This document shows positions 1 to 6,092 of a stretch of 10,127 bases of DNA, piece by piece. The DNA comes from Candidatus Didemnitutus sp. (GTDB lineage Bacteria; Verrucomicrobiota; Verrucomicrobiia; Opitutales; Opitutaceae): assembly GCA_030682505.1 (NCBI GenBank), contig JAUXOH010000100.1, positions 1 to 10,127 of the forward strand. Reading direction: 5' to 3'. The position numbers were made by a program, and so were the translations under genes. Position 1 is the first letter of the stretch; each line of letters opens with the position of its first letter. Under the pieces are notes generated by a model, which saw nothing but the letters and a program-made list of their open reading frames with translations, was not told the origin of the DNA and ran no database searches.

Positions 1-1
1 C

Positions 2-1282
2 GACATCGCCTGCTATCTGAAGCACGGTGGCTACGAGGTGATGAAGCGGGCCTTCGCCCGTCCGCCTGCCGACCTGATTGATGAGGTCAAGAAATCGAGC
101 GTGCGGGGTCGTGGGGGTGCGGGTTTTCCGTGCGGGGTGAAGTGGACGCTGGTGGACCGCAAGAGCGGCAAACCCATTTACCTCGTCGTGAATGCCGATG
201 AGTCCGAGCCCGGCACGTTCAAGGACCGCTACATCATCCACCAGGACCCGCACCAATTGCTCGAGGGCGTCATGGTCTCCTGCTGGGCGAACAACGTGAA
301 GCAGGCCTACATCTACATTCGCGGCGAGTTTCCCCAAGGAGCGCGTATTCTGGAGCAGGCCATCCAGGAAGCCCGCGAACACAATTTTGTCGGAAAAAAC
401 ATCCTCGGGACGGACTACAGCTGCGACATTTTCGTGCACCGCGGCGCCGGCGCCTACATCTGCGGCGAGGAAACCGGGCTGATCGAGTCGCTCGAGGGCA
501 AACGGGCCTACCCGCGCATCAAGCCCCCGTATTTTCCCGCGGTGCTCGGCCTCTACCAGTGCCCGACGATCGTCAACAACGTCGAGACACTCTGCCACGT
601 GAAGCACATTGTGGACATGGGCGGCGAGGAATACGCCAAGATCGGCACGCCGAACAACACCGGCACACGCATCTTCTGTGTCTCGGGCCACGTGCAACGT
701 CCCGGTTATTACGAATACGAGACCGGCAAGATCACCTTGGGTCAGTTGCTCAACGATGTTTGCGGCGGCCCGCTGCCCGGCCGCAAGTTCAAGGCCGTCA
801 TCCCCGGTGGTTCCTCCGCGAAGGTGCTGCGGTTCGACGAGCGCTTCAAGATCAAGCAAAAGGACGGCACCGTGGTGGACATGGCGATCGAGGATTTGCC
901 GATGGATTTCGATACCCTCGCTGCTGCCGGCACGATGGGCGGCTCCGGTGGCGTCATCGTGATGGATGACACCGTCAACATGGTCGAGGCACTGGGCAAC
1001 CTGAACTCCTTCTACGCCCACGAAAGCTGCGGCCAGTGCACGCCGTGCCGCGAAGGCTCGTTGTGGATGAAGAAAATCACCGCCCGCATGGTCGACGGCC
1101 AGTCGCGTCCGAATGACGGTGAACTCCTCAAGAATGTCGCCGACCAGATCGCCGGCCGCACCATCTGCGCCATGGGTGAGGCCTGCTCGTGGCCGACCCA
1201 GAGCTTCGTCGCCAAGTTCGGCGAGGAATTCAAAACCTACTCAAAAACCCCGAAGCCGGCTGATGCCGTTACCCTCGTCTAG
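2..1282 (+). CDS. nuoF: NADH-quinone oxidoreductase subunit F (NADH/FMN-binding), 5' partial
   Basis: NuoF is the electron entry subunit of complex I: it binds NADH, passes two electrons to FMN, then to 4Fe-4S cluster N3. The reading frame is open from base 2, giving 426 visible residues; the family is about 420-450 long, so only a short N-terminal piece is missing. The in-frame GTG/ATG near 38-43 is not the true start, because the residues before it (CYLKHGGYE) match the conserved N-terminal part of the family. Numbering from base 2, the glycine-rich FMN/NADH motif GRGGAGF begins at about residue 36. The second nucleotide-site block GAGAYICGEETGL and the VNNVETL motif follow. The N3 ligands are Cys343, Cys346 and Cys349 in SCGQCTPCREG, plus Cys389 in TICAMGEAC. 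The TAG stop (1280-1282) directly abuts the ATG of the next gene. All key residues are present, so it should be functional. Confidence 0.97.
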   Translation, partial: DIACYLKHGGYEVMKRAFARPPADLIDEVKKSSVRGRGGAGFPCGVKWTLVDRKSGKPIYLVVNADESEPGTFKDRYIIHQDPHQLLEGVMVSCWANNVKQAYIYIRGEFPQGARILEQAIQEAREHNFVGKNILGTDYSCDIFVHRGAGAYICGEETGLIESLEGKRAYPRIKPPYFPAVLGLYQCPTIVNNVETLCHVKHIVDMGGEEYAKIGTPNNTGTRIFCVSGHVQRPGYYEYETGKITLGQLLNDVCGGPLPGRKFKAVIPGGSSAKVLRFDERFKIKQKDGTVVDMAIEDLPMDFDTLAAAGTMGGSGGVIVMDDTVNMVEALGNLNSFYAHESCGQCTPCREGSLWMKKITARMVDGQSRPNDGELLKNVADQIAGRTICAMGEACSWPTQSFVAKFGEEFKTYSKTPKPADAVTLV

Positions 1283-1702
1283 ATGGAAACGATCGTCTCA
1301 GGAGTCAGGAGTCAGGAGTCAGGAGCCCGCAGCGGCTCCCGCGCTCCCGCCCGGACCTTTGAGGATTTGTTGGTGTGGCAAAAAGCGCACGCTTGGGTGC
1401 TGGCGGTTTATCGCTTTACCGATTCCTTTCCGGCGAAGGAGAGCTACAGCCTGACGTCGCAGTTTCGACGGGCCTCCATCTCGATTCCCGCCAATATCGC
1501 CGAAGGTTTTAAGAAGAGCGGCGTCGCGGACAAGAAGCGCTTCATGAATATTGCCCAGGGGTCGCTGGAGGAGTGTCGTTATTATCTCATTCTGGCCCGG
1601 GATCTCGGCTACGGTGACTCGGCGAACCTCTTGAATCAACTTGAGGAAGTGAGCCGAATGCTCACCGCCTACGCCAAGGCAATTGAAATTTCTGGCTCCT
1701 GA
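1283..1702 (+). CDS. Four-helix-bundle protein of the 23S rRNA intervening-sequence (IVP/S23) family, inserted in the nuo operon
   Basis: This 139-residue protein is not a complex I subunit. Residues 26-35 (FEDLLVWQKA), 60-75 (QFRRASISIPANIAEG) and 87-97 (FMNIAQGSLEE) are the hallmark motifs of the four-helix-bundle family first seen as ORFs in 23S rRNA intervening sequences (Pfam 23S_rRNA_IVP, TIGR02436). Relatives form pentameric helical bundles, and the family is related to the Avd accessory protein of diversity-generating retroelements; its molecular function is unsettled. Residues 7-24 are a Ser/Arg/Gly-rich leader translated from the TCAGGAG repeats and adjoining GC-rich DNA, and are probably not part of the fold. 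The ATG follows the nuoF TAG with no gap and no Shine-Dalgarno site, suggesting re-initiation after nuoF. In-frame TTG/GTG codons at residues 29-31 are alternative starts but would cut into the conserved helix. The stop TGA is supplied by the right inverted repeat. Base composition looks slightly less GC-rich than the flanking nuo genes. The family call is firm; start and role are uncertain. Confidence 0.88.
   Translation: METIVSGVRSQESGARSGSRAPARTFEDLLVWQKAHAWVLAVYRFTDSFPAKESYSLTSQFRRASISIPANIAEGFKKSGVADKKRFMNIAQGSLEECRYYLILARDLGYGDSANLLNQLEEVSRMLTAYAKAIEISGS
1298..1325 (+). repeat. Four tandem TCAGGAG heptamers (left arm of cassette)
   Basis: Four perfect, uninterrupted copies of TCAGGAG occupy 1298-1304, 1305-1311, 1312-1318 and 1319-1325. 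They lie inside the coding frame of the four-helix-bundle gene, five codons after its ATG, and encode the VRSQES-type leader. Each copy carries an AGGAG Shine-Dalgarno-like core. Because 7 is not a multiple of 3, gain or loss of one copy would shift the frame between the ATG and the conserved domain. The repeat is also the left half of the inverted repeat that bounds the cassette. Confidence 0.95.
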
Positions 1703-1724
1703 ATCCTATTCTCCTGACTCCTTT
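1694..1724 (-). repeat. Inverted, degenerate TCAGGAG cluster (right arm of cassette)
   Basis: Read on the minus strand this is the same heptamer family. CTCCTGA, the reverse complement of TCAGGAG, occurs exactly at 1696-1702 and 1711-1717. A degenerate 8-base unit ATCCTATT lies between them (1703-1710), and a partial unit CTCCTTT follows at 1718-1724. Bases 1711-1722 pair perfectly with 1300-1311 (12 bp; also with the overlapping 1307-1318 and 1314-1325 registers), and 1694-1702 pairs with 1319-1327 (9 bp). Its first unit provides the TGA stop of the four-helix-bundle gene, and its last base is only four bases before the nuoG ATG. Confidence 0.9.
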
Positions 1725-1728
1725 CAGA

Positions 1729-3435
1729 ATGTCTTCCGCTCCGAAACCCGCCGACCTCGTCACCGTCAACATTGACGGTCAGGACCTCGTCGTGCCGAAG
1801 GGCACGAATGTCATCGAGGCCGCCCAGCAGCTGGGGATTGAGATTCCGCACTACTGCTACCACCCGAAGCTGACCGTGGCGGGCAATTGCCGCATGTGCC
1901 TGATCGAAATGGGCCTCCCGGCGCTGGATCCCGGGACGCGCCAACCGCTCGTCGATGTGCTCACGGGCAAGCCGAAGGTGAATTGGATGCCGCGCGCCCA
2001 GATCGGCTGCGCGACCAACGCCATGCAGGGCCTCCACATCCGCACCAATTCCCCGCTGGTGAAGGAATGCCGTGAAAGCGTGACGGAATTTCTCCTCATC
2101 AATCACCCGCTCGACTGTCCGATTTGCGATCAGGCCGGCGAGTGCAAGCTGCAGGAGCATTCCACGGCCTACGGCCGCGGCTATTCGCGCTTTGTGGAGA
2201 ACAAGAATGTGAAGCCGAAGCGCACCCAGCTCGGACCGCGGGTGACGCTCGACGACGAACGCTGCATTCTCTGCTCCCGCTGCATCCGCTTCTCCAAGGA
2301 GATCGCGAAGGACGACGTGCTCGGCTTCGTCGACCGGGGGAGTTACAGCACGCTCACCTGCTACCCGGGCAAGAAGCTGGAGAACAATTACTCCCTTTGC
2401 ACCGTCGATATTTGTCCCGTGGGAGCGCTCACCTCGACCGACTTCCGCTTCAAGATGCGCGTCTGGTTCCTCAAGCAGACGCCGAGCATCGACACCGAAT
2501 CCTCGACCGGCGCCAACACCGAGGTGTGGAGTCGCGAGGGCGCCATTTATCGGATCACTCCCCGGCGCAATGATGCGGTCAACGATACCTGGATGACCGA
2601 TTCCGCCCGTCTGCTCTACAAGCAGGTGCGGTCCGAGGATCGTCTCCTTGCCCCGACCCTCAGCGGCACCCCGGTCTCCAACGAGATGGCGATCAAGGCC
2701 GCCGCCGATCTGCTCGGTTCCGGTTCGGTCGCGGTCGTCGGTTCCGGTCGCAGCTCGGTGGAGGAACAGTTCCTGACCAAGAAACTCGCTGGCGCGCTCA
2801 AGGTTGCCGCCTCGCTCGTCAGCCGGGTGGCGCCGGGCGATGGCATATTGCTTTCCGCGGATCGCAATCCGAACGTTCGCGGTGCCCTTGTCACCGGGCT
2901 GATCTCCGGGTTGCCCGCGCCCAAAATCACGGCGCTCGCGGCGGACATCGACGCCGGCAAGGTGAAGACTGTGCTCGCAATCAACGAGGATCTCGCCGCT
3001 GCCGGCCTCAGTGCGGCCCAGCTGGCCAAGGTCTCCGTCGTCTACCTCGGCACGCACCGGAATGCGACGAGCACGGCCGCCAAGGTTGTCATTCCGACTC
3101 TCACCGTCTTCGAAAAGTCCGGCTCCTTCGTGAACCAGCAGTTCCGCCTGCAGAAATTTGCCAAGGCCGTTCCCGGCCCGCAGGAGGTCGCCGACGATCT
3201 CGTGACGTTGACCAAACTCCTTTCCTCTGTCGGCGGGGCAGCGGTTTCATCTGAACTCCCCGGCCTGTGGACGACCATCGCCGCCGAGATGAAGACGCTG
3301 ACCGGCCGCTCGCACGCGAACATTCCCGCCGTCGGGGTCGAATTGGAGAGCGCGGCGTGGGCCGGACTGCCTTTCGTCGAGGGCGCGACCCTTCACTACC
3401 AACCCGCTGCGGTTCCCGCGGCCGCCAACGCCTGA
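1729..3435 (+). CDS. nuoG: NADH-quinone oxidoreductase subunit G (Fe-S protein)
   Basis: NuoG carries electrons from NuoF through the peripheral arm of complex I. In this 568-residue protein the N-terminal ferredoxin domain has the 2Fe-2S (N1b) ligands Cys43, Cys54, Cys57 and Cys94. The His-Cys cluster (N5) is His126, Cys130, Cys133 and Cys139. A further 4Fe-4S cluster (N4) is Cys179, Cys182, Cys185 and Cys229 (CILCSRC, then CPVGAL). The C-terminal half is a shortened molybdopterin-oxidoreductase-like fold. The extra N7 cluster seen in E. coli is absent: the corresponding region (about 253-285) has no cysteines. The protein is shorter than E. coli NuoG (about 900) and the roughly 670-780 residues of many other bacteria. 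The ATG follows the right arm of the inserted cassette, 26 nt after the previous stop. I see no Shine-Dalgarno site; the bases just upstream are pyrimidine-rich. The start is chosen because the ferredoxin domain follows at about residue 11. Confidence 0.97.
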   Translation: MSSAPKPADLVTVNIDGQDLVVPKGTNVIEAAQQLGIEIPHYCYHPKLTVAGNCRMCLIEMGLPALDPGTRQPLVDVLTGKPKVNWMPRAQIGCATNAMQGLHIRTNSPLVKECRESVTEFLLINHPLDCPICDQAGECKLQEHSTAYGRGYSRFVENKNVKPKRTQLGPRVTLDDERCILCSRCIRFSKEIAKDDVLGFVDRGSYSTLTCYPGKKLENNYSLCTVDICPVGALTSTDFRFKMRVWFLKQTPSIDTESSTGANTEVWSREGAIYRITPRRNDAVNDTWMTDSARLLYKQVRSEDRLLAPTLSGTPVSNEMAIKAAADLLGSGSVAVVGSGRSSVEEQFLTKKLAGALKVAASLVSRVAPGDGILLSADRNPNVRGALVTGLISGLPAPKITALAADIDAGKVKTVLAINEDLAAAGLSAAQLAKVSVVYLGTHRNATSTAAKVVIPTLTVFEKSGSFVNQQFRLQKFAKAVPGPQEVADDLVTLTKLLSSVGGAAVSSELPGLWTTIAAEMKTLTGRSHANIPAVGVELESAAWAGLPFVEGATLHYQPAAVPAAANA

Positions 3436-3441
3436 TGAGCC

Positions 3442-4734
3442 ATGGTTGAATTCTGGACCAATCTTCATCCGGCCGTGCAGCTCTTCCTCAAGGGTCTGGC
3501 GGTGGTGCTCGTGGTTTTCCCGATCGGGGGCGCCTGCTCGCTGGCCGAACGGAAGGTTTCGGCCTGGATCCATGGGCGTCCGGGCCCGAATCGCGCGCTG
3601 CCGCCGCTGCTCGGGGTCTCGCTCATTCCGTTGCCGCTCGTGCTGACCCTCGTGGGCTTCATCGGACGCCTGCCGATCATTGGCCGCCTCATGCAGCGGC
3701 TCGGCCTCTTCCACTTGATGGCGGACGGCCTGAAGATGCTCTTCAAGGAGGACGCGCTGCCCGGGCACGTGAACAAGGTTTACTTCGTGCTGGCGCCGAT
3801 TCTGGCGATGGTTCCCGCGCTGACCACCGTCACGGCCGTGCCTTTCGGCGCCTACCTGAACGAGGCCGGCCAAATGGTTCCGCTCGTGCTGGCCAATCTC
3901 GATGTCGGCATTCTCGCCGTGTTCGCGATTTCCTCGCTCGGGGTCTACTCGGTGATTCTCGCCGGCTGGGCTTCAAATTCCAAATATCCGTTTCTCGGCA
4001 GCGTGCGGGCCTCGGCGCAGCTGATCTCCTACGAGCTCTCGATGACACTCTCCGTGTTGCCGGTGTTTCTCTGGACCAATGCCCCCGGTGGCCGCGGTTC
4101 CCTGAGTCTCTTCGAGGTCGTGCAATACCAGAGCGGCACCGGTCTGTGGAGCGGCGCTTGGTTTGCCTTCCTGATGCCGGTCTCGGCGATTGTCTTTCTC
4201 ATTGCGCTGTTCGCGGAGACGAACCGCCAGCCGTTCGACATGCCGGAGTCGGAAGCCGATCTCGTCGGTGGCTTCCATACCGAATACGGGGCGTTCAAGT
4301 GGGGCCTCTTCTTCGTCGCGGAATACGCGCACATGACCATCGGTTCCGGTGTGTTCGTGCTGCTCTTTCTGGGCGGCTGGAATCCCTTGCCGTGGCTGCC
4401 GTTGCAGACGGTGCTCGAGTGGTTTGGCGTGGCGGGCAATCCGTTCATTTTCGGCCTCGCCTCGATTGTCGTTTTCCTGACGAAGGTGTTGTTTTTCATC
4501 TTCGTGTTCATGTGGGTGCGCTGGACCATTCCGCGTTTCCGCTACGATCAGGTGATGCGGATCGGCTGGCAGAAACTGCTGCCGCTTTCCATCGGCAACC
4601 TGATCGTGTACGCTGCGGCCATCGCCATCATTGATCTCAATCTCGGCTGGCTCGCCATGGCGGGTCTCGGCCTCGGCACGGTGGTGACGCTCGCGCTCAT
4701 CCTGAAGTTCCCCCAACAGAAATTTAGCCTCTGA
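3442..4734 (+). CDS. nuoH: NADH-quinone oxidoreductase subunit H, with an enlarged TM1-TM2 region
   Basis: NuoH is the membrane subunit that forms the quinone chamber with NuoB/D and starts the proton pathway. It has family signatures AERKVSAWIHGRPGPNR (35-51), ADGLKMLFKED (94-104), the acidic loop AETNRQPFDMPESEADLVGGFHTEY split across 258-282, and RFRYDQVMRIGWQKLLP near the C-terminus. At least eight hydrophobic segments are evident. It is 430 residues, against about 325 in E. coli. Part of the excess is a stretch of about 42 residues between GPNR and ADGLK (52-93), where most homologues have about ten. That stretch includes the hydrophobic run LIPLPLVLTLVGFIG (61-75). Loops near 215-235 and 380-400 may also be longer. 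The start lies 6 nt after the nuoG stop without a visible Shine-Dalgarno site, so translational coupling is likely. Confidence 0.96.
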   Translation: MVEFWTNLHPAVQLFLKGLAVVLVVFPIGGACSLAERKVSAWIHGRPGPNRALPPLLGVSLIPLPLVLTLVGFIGRLPIIGRLMQRLGLFHLMADGLKMLFKEDALPGHVNKVYFVLAPILAMVPALTTVTAVPFGAYLNEAGQMVPLVLANLDVGILAVFAISSLGVYSVILAGWASNSKYPFLGSVRASAQLISYELSMTLSVLPVFLWTNAPGGRGSLSLFEVVQYQSGTGLWSGAWFAFLMPVSAIVFLIALFAETNRQPFDMPESEADLVGGFHTEYGAFKWGLFFVAEYAHMTIGSGVFVLLFLGGWNPLPWLPLQTVLEWFGVAGNPFIFGLASIVVFLTKVLFFIFVFMWVRWTIPRFRYDQVMRIGWQKLLPLSIGNLIVYAAAIAIIDLNLGWLAMAGLGLGTVVTLALILKFPQQKFSL

Positions 4735-4739
4735 GCGCC

Positions 4740-5279
4740 ATGCCCTACGTCGTCGACCGCAAACCGCTTACGCTCCTGGAGCGCCTCTACATCCCGCAAG
4801 TCCTCGCGGGCATGCGGATCACGTTGAAGCATTTCTTTGCGAAGAACATCACGATGGAGTATCCGGAGCAGCGGCCCGCGATTCCGCCGGGCTACCGCGG
4901 GGTGCCGACTTTGGTGAAGGACCCGAACGGTCGGGAGAAATGTGTTTCCTGCCAGCTGTGCGAATTTGTCTGCCCGCCCAAGGCCATCCGCATCACCCCC
5001 GGTGAGATCCCGCTGGATGCACCGACTGCGCACGTGGAGAAGGCGCCGAAGGAGTTCGAGATCGACATGCTGCGCTGCATCTATTGCGGCCTGTGCCAGG
5101 AGGTCTGCCCGGAGGAGGCGATCTGGCTGCAGAACGATTATTCGCTCTCGGGTTACACCCGCGCGGAGCTGGTGAACAACAAGGCAAAACTCTACGAACT
5201 CGGCGGCACGCTGCCCGACCTGCATTTGAAGTGGGACAAGAAACAAGCCGCCGAAAAAGCGGGCAAAGCCCATCACTGA
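4740..5279 (+). CDS. nuoI: NADH-quinone oxidoreductase subunit I (2x 4Fe-4S ferredoxin type)
   Basis: NuoI holds clusters N6a and N6b and delivers electrons to the terminal cluster N2 in NuoB, at the junction of the peripheral and membrane arms. The 179-residue protein has two classical motifs: CVSCQLCEFVCP with Cys68, Cys71, Cys74 and Cys78, and CIYCGLCQEVCP with Cys113, Cys116, Cys119 and Cys123. Each is followed by the usual proline and aliphatic residues. An amphipathic N-terminal stretch (about 12-36) probably lies on the membrane surface, and YPEQRP with GYRG precedes the first cluster, as is typical of the family. Length is normal. The C-terminus is Lys/Ala-rich. The gene starts 5 nt after the nuoH stop, with no obvious Shine-Dalgarno site. 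Confidence 0.97.
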   Translation: MPYVVDRKPLTLLERLYIPQVLAGMRITLKHFFAKNITMEYPEQRPAIPPGYRGVPTLVKDPNGREKCVSCQLCEFVCPPKAIRITPGEIPLDAPTAHVEKAPKEFEIDMLRCIYCGLCQEVCPEEAIWLQNDYSLSGYTRAELVNNKAKLYELGGTLPDLHLKWDKKQAAEKAGKAHH

Positions 5280-5282
5280 GCC

Positions 5283-5786
5283 ATGGCCAACGTCCTTTTC
5301 TACACCTTTGCCCTTCTCGCGCTCGTCAGCGCGCTGCTGGTGGTCGTGAACAAGAACCCGATCAACGGCGCGATGTTTCTGCTGCTGTCGCTCGTCGGCC
5401 TGGCCGGCCTGTTCGTGATGCTCGATGCCGCCCTCCTGGCCTTCGTGCTGATTCTGGTCTACGCGGGCGCAGTCGTGGCGCTCTTCCTTTTCATCATCAT
5501 GTTGCTGGATACGACGCCGGGCGGCTTCAAGCCGTTCCGAAAACTGACGATGGCGGCCGCGACGATCGGCGGCTTGTTGCTCGTTCTCGGAGCGTACACG
5601 GTCACGATCAATGTGCCGCCGATCGCCGCGCCGCTGCACGCCGCACCGAGCATGAAGAATTACGCGGAAATGCTCTTCACCACCTACCTGCTGCCGGTGC
5701 AGCTGGTGGGTTTTCTGCTCCTGATCGCCATGCTTGGCGTCATCGTGCTGAGCAAGAAGTTCGCCCCCGTGGAGGATGAGAAATGA
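5283..5786 (+). CDS. nuoJ: NADH-quinone oxidoreductase subunit J
   Basis: NuoJ is a small membrane subunit between NuoH and NuoK; a flexible helix in it is thought to help connect quinone chemistry to proton transfer. The 167-residue product has five hydrophobic segments, at roughly 3-22, 28-46, 50-75, 87-108 and 136-156. The conserved segment LVYAGAVVALFLFIIMLLD contains Tyr60 in the region of the known pi-bulge helix. NPINGAMFLL at about 25-34 is also family-typical. A loop of about 25 residues before the last helix is Ala/Pro-rich. The start is 3 nt after the nuoI stop, and the stop overlaps the nuoK start in an ATGA arrangement, indicating translational coupling. Confidence 0.95.
   Translation: MANVLFYTFALLALVSALLVVVNKNPINGAMFLLLSLVGLAGLFVMLDAALLAFVLILVYAGAVVALFLFIIMLLDTTPGGFKPFRKLTMAAATIGGLLLVLGAYTVTINVPPIAAPLHAAPSMKNYAEMLFTTYLLPVQLVGFLLLIAMLGVIVLSKKFAPVEDEK
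5771..5775 (+). promoter_or_regulatory. Shine-Dalgarno site for nuoK
   Basis: GGAGG lies within the last codons of nuoJ, 7 nt before the nuoK ATG. It is the only strong Shine-Dalgarno match I see in front of any nuo start in this window, and it supports the 5783 start even though that start overlaps the nuoJ stop. Confidence 0.7.
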
Positions 5787-6091
5787 ACCCGCTCAGTCTC
5801 GAAACTTACATCGCAGTCAGCGCCCTCCTCTTCGTCATCGGTTTTGTCGGGGTGCTGCTGCGCAAGAACACCCTTGTGATCTACATGTGCCTCGAGCTCA
5901 TGCTGCTCGCCTCGACCCTCGCGCTGGTCGCGTTCTCGCGGTTCCAAGGCACGCTCGACGGCTCGGTCTTCGTTTTCTTCATCCTGACGATCGCAGCCGC
6001 GGAGGTCGCGGTCGGTCTCGCCATCATCGTCGCCCTCTTCCGCCGCCGTCACACGGTGCAGGTCGAGGAATTGAACGCGCTCAAGAACTGA
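5783..6091 (+). CDS. nuoK: NADH-quinone oxidoreductase subunit K
   Basis: NuoK is a three-helix membrane subunit, homologous to MrpC, that forms part of the central proton-transfer chain of complex I. The 102-residue protein has the normal length. It keeps both membrane glutamates: Glu38 in YMCLELML (E. coli Glu36) and Glu74 in AAAEVAVGLAII (E. coli Glu72). Downstream of the first glutamate most homologues read ELMLNA; here it is ELMLLA, so a usually conserved Asn is Leu. The gene overlaps the nuoJ stop by 4 nt (ATGA), has a good GGAGG site, and is separated from nuoL by one base. Confidence 0.97.
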   Translation: MNPLSLETYIAVSALLFVIGFVGVLLRKNTLVIYMCLELMLLASTLALVAFSRFQGTLDGSVFVFFILTIAAAEVAVGLAIIVALFRRRHTVQVEELNALKN

Positions 6092-6092
6092 C

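Larger units (their letters stand above)
1298..1724 (+). mobile_element. Putative repeat-bounded cassette carrying the four-helix-bundle gene
   Basis: The segment from the first TCAGGAG heptamer to the end of the inverted heptamer cluster behaves like one inserted unit. It has related inverted ends, a single ORF filling the space between them, and sits where nuoF and nuoG would otherwise be a few bases apart, as every other gene pair here is. The left arm AGGAGTCAGGAG (1300-1311) is a perfect reverse complement of 1711-1722. TCAGGAGCC (1319-1327) is a perfect reverse complement of 1694-1702. No transposase is present and I find no clear target-site duplication, so any movement would need help in trans or an RNA route. 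Exact boundaries are inferred: bases 1283-1297 and 1725-1728 may be original spacer. Known four-helix-bundle intervening sequences in 23S rRNA also sit at the tip of a stem made by their ends, which is the closest precedent. Confidence 0.6.

Noticed and set aside
38..43. GTG/ATG as the start of nuoF
   Set aside because: The frame is open upstream to the window edge and the upstream residues match the conserved NuoF N-terminal part, so the gene is cut by the window rather than starting here.
1694..1724. Intrinsic transcription terminator
   Set aside because: The arm has no local partner (its complement is about 370 nt upstream), no U-tract follows, and the operon continues downstream.
1283..1728. 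Remnant of a 23S rRNA gene around the intervening-sequence protein
   Set aside because: Both flanks are intact nuo coding sequence; nothing resembles rRNA.
1290..1735. Target-site duplication around the cassette
   Set aside because: No convincing direct repeat brackets both heptamer arrays; the TCGTCT pair lies entirely on the left side.
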